A stretch of 64,000 nt of DNA, taken from the NCBI GenBank assembly GCA_905221605.1, contig CAJNDS010002777.1, forward strand, positions 2,501 through 66,500, in the 5' to 3' direction. Below are positions 18,961 through 29,411 of the stretch, one piece after another (the first letter of the stretch is position 1; each line of letters begins with the position of its first letter). This DNA comes from Symbiodinium natans. Its lineage: Eukaryota; Sar; Dinophyceae; Suessiales; Symbiodiniaceae. The translations under genes and the position numbers were made by a program. The notes under the pieces are model-generated. The model worked only from the letters and a program-made list of their open reading frames with translations. It made no database searches and was not told where the DNA came from.

Positions 18961-19248
18961 GACGGTTTTGGGCGCCCCTGATTTTACCACACGAAAGCTT
19001 CAAGAAGCCCCACGAGCCACCAATGGGCTCCGGAAGCGTTCGGAAGAAAGTAAAAAGCAAGAAAGCCCCCCTTGAGGGGGGCTTGGGGGGTGAGCCCTAA
19101 ATCCTAAATGAGAATAGTTTGGGTGGCTGGGGTGGGGCTACATGCTAGGGCCGCTCGCTTCCCTTCTACACACCCTATTCCCCAAACCCTAAACCCTAAA
19201 CCCCAAACCCTAAATCCCAAACCCCTCAACCCCGAGCAGAAACTCCAG

Positions 19249-19291
19249 GAACGAGCGGGCGCAGCCAGCTGACGGCTGGGAGCAGTACCAG
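19249..19291 (+). CDS. putative exon NERAQPADGWEQYQ
   Basis: After an ACTCCAG acceptor and one base it is open for 14 codons and ends CAG|GCCCGG (GC donor), followed at once by TTCAGGG/TTTAGGG units. It could be the linker that follows thioredoxin domain 2. Function is unknown. Confidence 0.45.
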
Positions 19292-20269
19292 GCCCGGTTT
19301 CAAGGTTCAGGGTTTCAAGGTTTAGGGTGTTAGGGCTTAGGGTTTAGGGTTTTAGGGTTCAGGTTTAGGGTTTAGGGTTTCGGCTCAGGTTTCAAGGGCT
19401 TCGGGTTTTAGGGTTTCGGGGCTCAAGGTTTAGGAGTTCTGGGTTTAGGGTTTGGGGCTGGGCTTTAGGGTTTATGGCTTAGGGTCCTTCTTCTTTCTCG
19501 TTTTTGGAAGGGGTCAGGGGCTTCTCCACTGCCCTAAACACTAAGCCCTGTTCTCTTCAATGCTTGGGTCTCCACCGCCAAGTCACTGGTTCTTTGCATG
19601 CCTAGGCCTTACATGCGGGTTTCGGGGCTAAGGGTTTGGGGTTTCGGGTGTGAGGTTGCAAAAGGCAAAAGGGACCGAAGCCCAGAACTTCTAAACCTGA
19701 AGCCCTGAAACCCTATAGCCCGAAGCCCTTGAAACCTGAATCCGCAACAGCCGTTTTTGGGTATTTAGGTTCTGAAGCCTATAAACCCCAAACCGAACCC
19801 TGGTGATGTTCTGTGAACCCCGAAAACCCTCTAAAAGCACTATTAAGTCCTACTCGCCCCCTGTCTGCCCTAAACCCTAAACCACTTGGGCCCTGATGCC
19901 TAAACTTGAATCCTAAACCTAAACCCTAAGCCCCCGCGACTGAGTGTCTAGTGATTGCCCTGCAATGCTGAGAAACCCTAGGCTCCAAGGCAAGACTCTA
20001 CTTGAAAAGAAACCCTCAAGGCAATCCGCCCAACGCCTCGAAACTTTGAACAGCCCCCTAAACCGTAAACCCTAAACCTCAACCCTAAACCCTATACCCT
20101 AAACCCTAACACTCTAAACCCTAAACCCTATAAATTAAGCCCAAACCTTCTATAGGGTTTCGGGTTGAGGGTTAGCTTCAAGAATCCTAAACCCTAAACC
20201 CTAAACCCTAAACCCTAAACCCTATACCCTAAACCCTAAACCCTATACCCTAAACCCTAAGCCCTGGAG

Positions 20270-20313
20270 AGGCGCAGGCCGAGGCGCAGGCGGTTGCCGC
20301 TGCGCCCGCCAAG
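20270..20313 (+). CDS. linker exon, Glu-Ala-Gln/Ala-Pro rich
   Basis: It reads AQAEAQAVAAAPAK in the frame that ends AAG|GCCTGG (GC donor). CCCTATA/CCCTAAA repeats precede it and TTTAGGG follows. Low-complexity composition suggests a flexible linker continuing the gene. The other two frames are also open over this short stretch. Confidence 0.45.
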
Positions 20314-20499
20314 GCCTGGGGGTTTCAGATGTTCAGGGGTTGGTTAGGACTTTAGGGTTTATGGTTTATGGTTTATAGGGTTTAGGGTTTAGGGTTTAGG
20401 GTTTAGGGTTTAGGGTTCAGGGCTCAGGCTTTCGGGTTCAGGGTTCAGGGTTCAGGGGGGCACGGCTTAGGGGTTTGGGGTTGGGCGTAGGGTTCAGGG

Positions 20500-21170
20500 C
20501 TCAGGGTCTGTGATTTGGCACAGAAGCTGTGGTTTCTGGCTTTCTTCAAGATGTTGAATACATTTGCTATTCAGGCCTTACTTGCCTTAACCAATTATGC
20601 ACATACACCTTCAACTTATTATAGGGGGTACTAGAATCTCTATTCAGGAGATGTTAGTACAAGGGTGAACATCCCCAGGCGTGTTTCTTGGGCTGGTTTC
20701 CTGTCTTCACGGGCGGTTACATGTTAAGTTAAGGTTTTCATGCGAATAGAATTCCTGTACTTGGAGATGGTACCTCTTGACTCTAGAATTACAGCCTTGT
20801 TCACCCATCACACCTTGAGACCCTGTTAACGCCTGGTCCGTAAGCTCCTGAAAAGATACTAGAACTGGGTCTTATTGTCCAACCGCAGCACCCATCACAC
20901 CTTGAGACCCTAACTCTCATGTCTTGGTCTAACCGTTCACGCGTTCCCCACAGTCGTTACCCGCTAGTAGTAATTCAGGTCAATCATGAACCTGTCGTCT
21001 AATTCACCCATCTCCAGTTAAAGGATTCGTGAGCACATCAACGTTTCTCATCCGTGAAGTTGAAGAGCCCATCCCCGCCCAGGCGCCGCGAGTAGGGACG
21101 GACACCCACGACAAGCAGGTAGAGGACCGGAAGCCAGATCCTGTGGCATCAATAAGCATCAAAAATAGGG
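20500..21170. other. unique AT-richer island with a 23 bp direct repeat
   Basis: The sequence CACCCATCACACCTTGAGACCCT occurs exactly at 20802-20824 and again at 20889-20911. The region 20624-20677 carries the right-end motif of element family C (GTTAGTACAAGGGTGAACATCCCC). No exon was found. Confidence 0.55.
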
Positions 21171-21231
21171 TTTACGATTAAGGGTTTAGGGTTAAAGGTT
21201 TTGGGTTAGGGGTTCAGGGCCTTCAGGGTAG

Positions 21232-21345
21232 CTAGGGTGCCCAGTAGTACCCTTATTCCCTTTTTAGCAGGCTTAGGCTCCCTTATGAACCCCTTTAAGC
21301 AAAAAAGGGCACCCTTTTTAATCCTAGGTTACTGGGCAACCTAGG
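21232..21345. mobile_element. MITE-like element, family B copy 1
   Basis: Ends are inverted repeats CTAGGGTGCCCAGTAG and (G)TTACTGGGCAACCTAG. The interior shares TCCCTTATGAACCCCTTTAAGC and AAAAGGGCACCCTTTTTAA with the copy at 55751-55857. Length 114 bp, no ORF. Confidence 0.7.
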
Positions 21346-21719
21346 ATATACGCGTAAGAAGAACCAGAATCCAAAGCCCAGGCCCGCCATCGCAGCCGTC
21401 AGCAGAATAGTCATCGTAAACCCTAAACCCTAAACCCTAAAACCTAAACCCTAAACCCTAAACCCTAAACCCTAAACCCTACACCCTAAACCCTAATAAA
21501 GGATCATCATAATCAATAGCCAGTATCCAAACGACTTGCAACTGAAGGGATACCCTGGCCCGCATGGGGTATACGCAATCTCTTTCAAGTGCCCTCGAAG
21601 AACCTCGACGGGGGGCTGGGGGGGCTTTCATGAAACCTAAACCCTACATCCTGAAACCCCGAACCCCCGTAAGGTGCCTAAACTCCCTCATTCCCTACTA
21701 AAAACCTTCGGGTTTAGGG

Positions 21720-21780
21720 CAGGGGTTAGGGTTTAGGGTTTAGGGTTTAGGGTTTAGGGTTTAGGGTTTAGGGTTTAGGG
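21720..21780 (+). repeat. TTTAGGG array
   Basis: About eight TTTAGGG units about 35 bp before the exon at 21814, against the usual orientation at intron ends. Confidence 0.9.
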
Positions 21781-21813
21781 AACAGTAAGTTTGGGGGCTC
21801 AGCGGCCAGCCAG

Positions 21814-21876
21814 GAGAAGCCGGAGCCAACGGTGGCAAAGGCCGCCAAGCCGGATGCCGCCAAGGCCCCCCCGGAA
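21814..21876 (+). CDS. Lys/Ala/Pro linker exon, first copy
   Basis: After CCAG it reads EKPEPTVAKAAKPDAAKAPP then E, ending GAA|GACCGG (GA donor) or close by. Its first 66 bases are repeated almost exactly at 23137. A lysine- and alanine-rich, disordered linker is inferred. Confidence 0.55.
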
Positions 21877-21974
21877 GACCGGGATTCAGGGTGTTAGGGG
21901 TTTTAGGGCTTTAGGGTTTTAGGGTTTAGAGTTTTAGGGTTTAGGGTTTAGGATTCCCCGCAAGTTTGGGGACC

Positions 21975-22400
21975 AGCCAACTCTCAACCCCCACCCCCCA
22001 CCCCTAGATTTTGGAAAAGGTTCTGGAGGAGTTCTGTATAGCCTGGATTGCCAGCTAAATTTTTGTGAAGTCGCGAATTTCAAAATTATTTGTTTTTTTC
22101 AATGCGTGAGGAAACAAGAGCGGAGTAGGTTTGTATTCAACTGGTTTCTCGGTTTGATTAACCTTTATTCGTGTTTCAAAACTTCAGCCGTTCAAATTTT
22201 CGCTTGCCTCAGGGTAAAAAGCAGATCCTTCTTTTTATACTATATACACTTTATACGTATATACACTTTATATGTACAATAAAATGTATGGTTATGATAA
22301 CTTATAATATTATTACCATCTCTACCATTGCCCAAAGTATTGTCAATACCTTTACCACCAAAAAAGTGCTTTTGCCGGGGGTTGGGGTTCCAAATTCAAC
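21975..22400. other. AT-rich unique island
   Basis: AT-rich sequence including short runs such as TATACACTTTATACGTATATACACTTTATATG (a 15-16 bp near direct repeat at about 22240-22275). An open frame at 22171-22422 has no splice context or motif and is not called. Confidence 0.45.
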
Positions 22401-22550
22401 GGCAATAAGCCCTAAACCCTAAACCCGAAACCCTAAACCCTAAACCCTAAACTCTCAACCCTCAACCCTAAACCCTACCAATGGGTCCTTCTTTTGTTTG
22501 GGTTTCTAAACCCTAAACCGCCTAAACCCTAAAGCCTAAACCCTAAACCC

Positions 22551-22650
22551 TAACCCTAAACCCTAAACCCTAAACCCTAAACCCTAAACCCTAAACCCTA
22601 AACCCTAAACCCTAAACCCTAAACCCTAAACCCTAAACCCTAAACCCTTA
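22551..22650 (+). repeat. CCCTAAA array before exon 22658
   Basis: Fourteen units, ending in CCCTTAGGTTCAG at the acceptor. A further CCCTAAA block follows the exon at 22745-22935. Confidence 0.9.
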
Positions 22651-22657
22651 GGTTCAG

Positions 22658-22730
22658 GAACGAAGTTCGACGCTGCCATGGGGTTCCCTGCAATCTCTCA
22701 GCAGGTTCCAGCCAAGGTCGGCTTCGGGAG
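22658..22730 (+). CDS. putative exon TKFDAAMGFPAISQQ
   Basis: After GGTTCAG and two bases it reads TKFDAAMGFPAISQQVPAKV then GFG plus two bases, and ends AG|GTGTAAG, a good GT donor. GFPAI loosely recalls the thioredoxin GFPT strand, but this is too little to assign. It lies between the two copies of the linker exon. Confidence 0.5.
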
Positions 22731-23136
22731 GTGTAAGACCTTCCACCCTAAACCCTAAACCCTAAACCCTAAACCCTAAACCCTAAACCCGAAACCCTAA
22801 ACCCTAAACCCTAAACCCTAAACCTAAAAACCTAAACCCTAAACCCTAAACCCTAAACCGTAAACCTAAAAACCTAAACCCTAAACTTTGCCCTAAACCC
22901 TAAACCCTAAACCCTAAACCCTAAATCCTAAACCCGAAGCCCAACACCCTAAACCTCGACGTTGGGCTCCAAAGCCAGGCCGCTTTAACCCTGAAACCTA
23001 TAAAGCTGCGAAGCTTTAAAGTCTTGAGCCTCAAACCCTAAGCCCTGAGCCCGACAAGCTTTCAGAAGCACGAAAGCCTAAACCCTAAACCCTGGACGAC
23101 AAGGACCCAGAGAAGGCCTTATTCCCTTCCCACAAG

Positions 23137-23220
23137 GAGAAGCCGGAGCCAACGGTGGCAAAGGCCGCCAAGCCGGATGCCGCGAAGGCCCCCCCGGAAG
23201 ATGCCAGCAAAGCGCTTCAG
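23137..23220 (+). CDS. Lys/Ala/Pro linker exon, second copy
   Basis: Twenty-eight codons from CACAAG to CAG|GCTTTT (GC donor). It begins EKPEPTVAKAAKPDAAKAPP as in 21814 and continues EDASKALQ. The frame is also open upstream from about 23092 (DDKDPEKALFPSHK), so the acceptor may lie further left. The near-identity to 21814 shows a recent duplication of exon-containing DNA. Confidence 0.55.
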
Positions 23221-23486
23221 GCTTTTTTTTCGCGGGGGTTGAGGGGGTTTGAGGCGCCCTGAATCCTAAACCCTAAAACTTTAAAAAAACCCAAAAACCC
23301 TAAAACCCTAAAACCCTAAAACCCTAAATCCCTAAATCCCTAAAACCCGAAAACCCTAAACCCACACAAACCCCAACCCCCATCTAATCCGATGTGACCC
23401 CGAAGTGGTGAGCTTTTGTGAGCGGCTGCCCTAAAATCCCTAAGAGCCCTAAAGACCTTACAGCCCTCAAAACCCTAAGAAGTCTA

Positions 23487-23615
23487 CTTGGAGGTTCATG
23501 GTACTTGTTAACCAACAATAACTGTACTTCTAACCATATTCGGGCACTTAAAGGGCTTATATGTGGGTTATAAGTACAGTTATAAGTGGTCAATAAGTGC
23601 CATGAACTTCCAAGC
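23487..23615. mobile_element. MITE-like element, family A, best copy
   Basis: The ends are about 28 bp inverted repeats with few mismatches: CTTGGAGGTTCATGGTACTT at the left and AAGTGCCATGAACTTCCAAG at the right. An inner inverted pair, TAACTGTACTT / AAGTACAGTTA, flanks a centre TATTCGGGCACTTAAAGGGC. The whole 129 bp could fold into a hairpin. Related copies: 35479-35615, 40846-40956, 60679-60790. Open frames here are not genes. Confidence 0.75.
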
Positions 23616-23819
23616 AAAGAGCCTGACAACTCTAAGAAGCCCTAAGCACTTCATAAAGCCTACGCCACAGAAACCCGGCTCAGGGTGGACCATGTTTGTG
23701 CGAGCTGCCCACCTTTCCCTCCCAATGCCTGCAGTTTTGCAACATTAGGGTTCAGGGTTCAGGGTTCAGGGTTCAGGGTTCAGGGTTTCGGGTTTAGGGT
23801 TTAGGGCTACACCCAAGAA

Positions 23820-24000
23820 TAATATGATCAGCATTATAGTAACAGCAATGGGAGTTGTTGCCATAATCGAAAATAGTCGCAGTCAACAGTGCTGGCAGTA
23901 GTACTACTCGTATTCATATTTGTTTTCATGTTAGTCTGGTTCATTGTGATCCCTAACCCTGCTAAACCCTAAACCCTAAACTTTAAACCCGAAACCCAAA
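23820..24000. other. AT-rich unique island
   Basis: Non-repetitive sequence rich in ATA/ATC words between TTCAGGG and CCCTAAA tracts. No exon or repeat family was recognised. Confidence 0.35.
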
Positions 24001-24252
24001 ACCCTAAACGAGTACCTTTTTTTGTAGCAAGAATAGTGCTAGCTCTTCCGGCTCATGATGATTCTAAGCCCTACAGCTGAAACCCGAAAAACTCTGAAGC
24101 CCTCAAACCCCAAAACCCAAAAACCGCAAAAGCCTAAAGCCCTGAAACCCTAAAACCCTAAAACCATAAAACCCTATAAACCCCAACACCCCCTAAACCC
24201 CCAAGGCCGAAACGGCCCTAGGCCCTTAACCCCAGAGATACCCCTCCCTCAG

Positions 24253-24297
24253 GACCACGAGGCTGCGGGCAGCAAAAAGAAAGCAGATGCGCCGAAG
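24253..24297 (+). CDS. Lys/Ala linker exon
   Basis: Fifteen codons (DHEAAGSKKKADAPK) after a CCCTCAG acceptor, ending AAG|GCACAT (GC donor), phase 0. Composition resembles the neighbouring linker exons, so it probably belongs to the same gene. Confidence 0.5.
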
Positions 24298-25143
24298 GCA
24301 CATATCACCTAAAGCCCAAAAAGAAGCCTTAAAGCCCTGAAGCCCTAGAAACCTACAACCCTGGAGCCCTAAAGCCCTCAAACCCTGAGCCCTGAAGCCC
24401 GAAGCCTTAAACCCTAAAAAGCCCTAAACTCCCTAAAGGCCCTAAAGGCCCTAAACTCCCTAAACCCTCAAGCCCTACACCGAAACCCTCAACACTAAGT
24501 GGGGGTTTACGAAAATCAGGGACCCCTGATATAGACCCCAAATAGTAGGATTCCCTTATAATATAGACCTTCTTCTGGCTGGCTCCTCAGGACTTTAACC
24601 TTTTTTATGTATTTGTAGAAGCCACAATAAAGAGCCCAAAAGTTAAACTTTAAGGAGGGGTTCAGAAGTCAGCCAAAATTTTGAGGTACCCCTACTTTCG
24701 GAAGCCTTAAGTGCACACTTTGCCTTGACCCCTCGACCCTCCCTGGACATTGGTTATTCCGAAACCTTTGTGGAGGGGTTAGGGTTTAGGGTTTAGGGTT
24801 TAGGGTTTAGGATTTAGGGTTTAGGTTTGGGGTTCGGGGTTTAGGGTTTCAGGCTCTTCACTGCACCTGGGCAGCATGCGTGCAGCATGCTCTTCGGAAG
24901 CCGTTCAAAAACACACAAGCCCCTACTGGATCGCACAAGGCATGAAGCCTGGCACTCCTTGGCCTTCGCCTATATACCCCTTGGGACTTATTTTTCATTT
25001 TTGTTTATATAAAACCCAAGAGGATATTAAGCATAGTGTTTTTATTAAGGTTCTAGGGGGAGTATAGTCGCTAGTAGACCAGTCGCGGGAGCCAACCTTG
25101 GACCCGAACGTGGCCCGTGCTTTCACTGTCGGGCGGTAGGACC

Positions 25144-25243
25144 CAGAGACTCCAAACCCCCTCAATTAAGGAATATCCCCTAAATAATAGTAAGAAGCCT
25201 AATTCAAGGTATATTCCCTAATTTAAGGGGTCTTGGAGTCTCC
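25144..25243. mobile_element. MITE-like inverted repeat, family E
   Basis: The left end GAGACTCCAAACCCCCTCAATTAAGG and the right end CTAATTTAAGGGGTCTTGGAGTCTC are long imperfect inverted repeats enclosing about 40 bp. It lies just upstream of the coding island at 25265. No second copy was seen. Confidence 0.6.
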
Positions 25244-25264
25244 GGGGCTGACACGTGCACGGAG

Positions 25265-25407
25265 ACTTATTCGACCTGCAAGATGCCCCTTCAGACTGGG
25301 CCTTGGGGAGTGCTGCCGCAGCCTTTGCCCAGCACCTGCCGGGTGCTTCCTGGAGCGCCGGCGGCATCTCCCAGCACGTCGCTTATGAGGTCGTGGTGCT
25401 ACTGAAA
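25265..25407 (+). CDS. longer putative exon, unknown alpha/beta segment
   Basis: Open frame containing DLFDLQDAPSDWALGSAAAA, FAQHLPGASWSAGG and ISQHVAYEVVVLLK, ending AAA|GTTGTT just before a TTTGGGG/TTTAGGG tract. At about 143 bp it is one of the longest coding islands. The acceptor is uncertain (GGAG at 25263-25264, GCAAG at 25281-25282, or TTCAG further on). Family not recognised. The opposite-strand open frame is a shadow. Confidence 0.5.
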
Positions 25408-25639
25408 GTTGTTTAGGGTTTGGGGTTGGGGGTTTAGGGTTGACACCAAAGAGAGTGCTTCGTAGCTTTTTTGGGTCACCTTGAAGCCCGGCCCAAACTC
25501 CCTTGGCAAAACCTAAACCCTGAATCAAGCCTAATCCCTAAAGCCTAAACCCTAAACCCTAAACCCTAAACCCTAAACCCTAAACCCAAACCCTAAGCCT
25601 TAAACCCTAAACCCCTCCCCCCCCCCACCCCCAAACCCA

Positions 25640-25755
25640 AAAAAGAGGTAAGGACTCCTAAAGATCCCCCGAACCGGCGGCGAGGCCCCGAGCAAGGGCG
25701 AACTCCAAGTCCCAGAGCAGGCAAGGAGGGGTTTCACGCCGGGAAACAGCGGCTT
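25640..25755. other. GC-rich island, possible exon
   Basis: An island between CCCTAAA and TTTAGGG tracts. One frame near its end reads KEGFHAGKQRLE, but no unique splice pair can be chosen. Confidence 0.3.
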
Positions 25756-25974
25756 GAGGGGTTTAGGGTTTAGGGTTTAGGGTTTAGGGTTTAGGGTTTA
25801 GGGTTTAGGGTTTAGGGCTGCTGGGGTTTCAGGGCTCTAAGGCAAAGGGCTCTAAGAACCCTAATCAAACCTCAGCCCCAGGCGAGTTTTTGTTCCAGAT
25901 CGGCATGGGGTTGTTAGATGCGAAGTAGTTTTCTATCGGGTCCTTACAGTGTTTCCTGTTTGGTTTTTTTGGTC

Positions 25975-26225
25975 CTTTATGGGGTCTCTCAGGTGCCGAG
26001 ACCAGAGAATTCCAATCCCACCGAGCGTCCCTGTAAAACGCCGACCTCGAAATTATTTTTCAACGAATCGTGGAGCATCCCTGGGGAGCCCCCACTCAAA
26101 TCAAGGGAGAAGGTCTCGCCGAGTATCCTTATTCCGCAAGGGATCCCGTTGAGTAGCGCGGAGCATCCTGCCGAGTGCCGTATCGCCGGAACGCCCGCCC
26201 GCGAGTATCCCGCGAAGTATGTCAG
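25975..26225. other. unique island with recurring GAGTATCC/GAGCATCC words
   Basis: Words of the type (C/G)GAG(C/T)(A/G)TCC recur about every 20-40 bp (CCGAGCGTCCC, GGAGCATCCC, CCGAGTATCC, GGAGCATCC, GCGAGTATCC). The 284-codon open frame across it runs into CCCCATAA repeats and is not considered a gene. Confidence 0.4.
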
Positions 26226-26574
26226 AAACGTGACAGCAGCCTGCTGCGAAGTACACCACGTAGTTTCCTCTCCGGTGGTTACCTCTCCGAAGCGTTCAGG
26301 ACGGCCCTCACATTCACAGGTTTGCTTTTGCGTTGGGATGGCCGTTTTGTTCGGGTTTCAGAAGTTTTGGGGGTTACACGGTTTGAGTTGCTTTTGGGAG
26401 GGTTCAGAGGGCTCAGGGTCCAGGGTTCTTTTTAAGGGGATCAGGATTCTTTTTAAGGGGATCAGGGTTCAGGCCTCGTCTTTGCGGTTGTGCAGCTTGC
26501 AAGTAATTATGGGCTACCCCACCCCGCTCCCACCCTGCTCCCCCACTGGGGGGTGTAGGCGGGGTAACCCTAGA

Positions 26575-26930
26575 AACCTTATAAAACCCCATAAACCCCA
26601 TAAACCCCATAAACCCCATAAACCCCCTAAACCCCATAAACCCCATCAACCCCGTAAACCCCATAAACCCCATAAACCCCACAAACCCTATAAACCCCAT
26701 AAACCCCATAAACCCATAAACCCCATAAACCCCATAGACCCTAGAAACCCCATAAACCCCATAAACCCATAAACCCCATAAACCCCATAAACCCCCTAAA
26801 CCCCATAAACCCCATCAACCTCATAGACCCCCTAAACCCCATAAACCCCATAAACCCTGTAAACCCCATAAACCCACTAAACCCCCTAAACCCCCTAAAC
26901 CCCCTAAACCCCCTAAACCCCCTAAACCCA
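26575..26930 (+). repeat. ACCCCATAA / CCCCCTAAA nonamer array
   Basis: About 38 copies of a nine-base unit, mostly CCCCATAAA, turning into CCCCCTAAA at the end. The HKPHKP and MGFMGF open frames are read-through of the repeat. Confidence 0.95.
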
Positions 26931-26968
26931 GAACTTTCAGGGCCCGACCCCGGTTGTCTCCTTGGCAG

Positions 26969-27015
26969 GCCACGCTGGCCCCCCTCGTGCCCGCGGCACG
27001 CCGGGCAGCAACGAA
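26969..27015 (+). CDS. putative exon ATLAPLVPAARRAAT
   Basis: It has a strong acceptor (TTGTCTCCTTGGCAG) and a GTTCTG donor inside ACGAAG. It is open for 15 codons plus two bases and is flanked by C-rich repeats upstream and TTTAGGG downstream. Function unknown. Confidence 0.45.
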
Positions 27016-27599
27016 GTTCTGAAGGGTTTTTGGGGTTTAGGGTTTAGGGTTTGGGGTTTAGGGTTTGGGGTTTGGCGTTTAGGGTTTGGGGTTTAGGGTT
27101 TGGGGTTAAGGGGTATGGGGTTGATGGTTTGGGGTTTAGGGTTTGGGGTTTAGTGTTTAGGGTTTAAGGTTTGATTAGAAAATATGGGCTTTAGGGTTTC
27201 GGGTTTAGGGTTAGGGTTTAGGATTTAGGGCTTAGGGTTTATGATTCGGGTTTAGGTTTAGGGTTTCGGGTTCTTGCGAGGGTTCCCAGAGTCAGAGCCC
27301 CATTCGCCAGGAAGTAGGGAATGTACCTCAACCTGTTGGGATCGTATCTTGAGTTCAGGTATATAATCTACCCGTAACAAGGCGTATTTTGATCTTGGGG
27401 TCGGAGGCTAAGGCCCAAATCCGTAGACCGCCACCCCTCAATAACCTCAACCCCAGACCCAAATCCCTAAACCCTAACCTCTAACTCTGTAAACCCTGTA
27501 AACCCTCCACACCTTCTAAATCCCCTAAACCCTGTAAACCCTGCAAAGCCTAAACGCTGTAAACCCTGCAAAGCCTAAACCCTTTAAACCCTGTACATC

Positions 27600-27960
27600 C
27601 TAAACCCTCTAAACCCATTACACCCTCTAAACCCTCTAACCTCTCTAAGCCCTCTAAGCCCGCTAAGCCCTCTAAACCCCTCTGAGCCCCTCTAAACCCT
27701 CTAAACCGTCTAAACCCTCTCAACCCCTCTAAACCCGCTAAACCCCTCCAAACCCCTCTAAACCCCTCTAAACCCTCTCAACCCCTCTAAACCCTTTAAA
27801 CCCCTCTAAACCCCTCTAAACCCCTCTCAACCGCTCAACCCCTAAATCTAAACCCCCTAAACCCCCTAAACCCCCTAAACCCCCTAAACCCCCTAAACCC
27901 CCTAAACCCCCTAAACCCCCTAAACCCCCTAAACCCCCTAAACCCCAAACCCCAAACCCT
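27600..27960 (+). repeat. CCCTCTAAA and CCCCCTAAA arrays
   Basis: CCCTCTAAA/CCCCTCTAAA (27600-27835), then about 12 perfect CCCCCTAAA nonamers (27848-27943), then CCCCAAA and CCCTAAA. Three different unit types lie side by side. Confidence 0.9.
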
Positions 27961-28014
27961 AAACCCTAAACTCCAAACCCTCTAAACCCCCTACGCCCCT
28001 AAAACCCAAGAGAG

Positions 28015-28064
28015 GCGCTTCTCCTGGCGCAGCGGTCGGGCGCCGCCTCGCGGCGGGGGGCGCG
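28015..28064 (+). CDS. putative exon ALLLAQRSGAASRRGA
   Basis: It lies between an AGAG acceptor and a CG|GTTCCT donor, very GC-rich. The frame would stop at TGA 28072-28074 if unspliced. Function unknown. Confidence 0.4.
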
Positions 28065-28299
28065 GTTCCTCTGAGCGGCGGCTTGGGGGGGGGGGCTTCT
28101 TCCGAGGCCGAGGGTGATCGGGTTTTTAGGGTGATCGGGGTTGGATTAGGGTTTAGGGTTTAGGGTTTAGGCGTCATATTCAGGGTTTAGGGTTCTAGCA
28201 TTCTAGGGGTTTTGGGGGTTTAGGGTTTTGGGGTTTTAGTAGGGTTTAGGGCTACCTAGTCGAGGGTTGAGGGGTTTACATCGGATCTAAATCCCCCCA

Positions 28300-28480
28300 A
28301 ATCGCCACCCCCCCAAAAAAAGAGAATATACATATATATATATATATATGTACTAATGATCATCATACTAATGATATTATCAAGAATCATAACCATAATA
28401 ATAGAAGGAACACAATAGTACTAACAATACTAATAATATAAACAACAATCGTAAAAGTAATCATAAGAATAACACCCTGC
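28300..28480. other. AT-rich island with (AT)n and ATA/ATC-rich sequence
   Basis: An (AT)n run at about 28328-28350 is followed by AT-rich unique sequence (ATAATAATAGAA, AATAATCGTAAAAG). No coding signal. Confidence 0.5.
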
Positions 28481-28870
28481 ACACTAAACCCCCAAACCCC
28501 AGACGCCTGAACCGTAAACCTCTCAACCACTCAGTCACTGAACTCGCAAACCCAAAACGACTGAATGAACCCCTCAACCCCTAAACCACTGACGACGAAA
28601 ACCCTAAACCCCTCAACCCTTCAATCACTCCCTCAGCCCCTCAAACCCTCAACCCCTCAACCGCAAACCCCGAAACCACTACACCTTCAAGCCTGCACCC
28701 CGTCAACCCCTAAACACTAAACCCTGAACAACAAAAACTAGGGTTTAGGGCTTAGGGTTCAGGCCCTCAACCCTAAACCCTAAACCCTACTTTTTTGGTT
28801 GAAAACAGTCCTGAAGTTGAACCCTCAGCTGAAATTCGTGGCCTGAAATCTGCCGGACTCTTGGCCTCAG

Positions 28871-28904
28871 AGCCGCACACGGCCGTGGAGAACCCGCCAA
28901 GAAG
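28871..28904 (+). CDS. putative small exon PHTAVENPPR
   Basis: It follows GGCCTCAG and ends AAG|GTGCAA. Two frames are open over this short island, so identity is weak. Confidence 0.3.
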
Positions 28905-29348
28905 GTGCAATCGTACTGAGGATCCTCTGCGTAGTTCCCTAAACCCTAAACCCTAAACCCTAAACCCTAAACCCTAAACCCTAAACCCTAAACCCTCGAC
29001 CCTAGACACTCTAAACCCGAACTGCCCGAAACTGAGCCCTAGATCCTAAAAGGGCCGAAGAGTGAGTTGTAGTCCCCTGGTCTCGGGGCCTTGTTGGAGG
29101 CTCCCGAACTCCGTAGCAAAGGCATCTTCCTTAAATTAGGGTTTAGGGTTTAGGGTTTAGGGTTTAGGGTTTAGGGGTTCAAATAGAGTCTGGGGGTTTA
29201 GGGTTGACAGGGTGGTCATCACCCCTAGCAAACCCCCAAAGTAAAGCCCTAAACCCTATAAACCCTAAAAACCCTATAAACCCTATAAACCCCATAAACC
29301 CTAAACCCTAAACCCTAAACCCCTAAAAGTAGACCGGCCGGCCAGCAG

Positions 29349-29411
29349 ACGGAGGACAGAGCCACTGGCTTGCCCAGCTCCAGTTTCACAGAGCCCGCTC
29401 GCATCTGGCCG
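29349..29411 (+). CDS. putative exon TEDRATGLPSSSFTEPARIW
   Basis: Twenty-one codons between CAGCAG and CCG|GTTCCC, preceded by CCCTAAA and followed by TTTAGGG. Ser/Thr/Pro-rich. No family recognised. Confidence 0.45.

Noticed and set aside
25918-26772. 284-codon open frame, the longest in the window
   Set aside because: Its last third is CCCCATAAA repeat (HKPHKP) and the first part has no motif or splice context.
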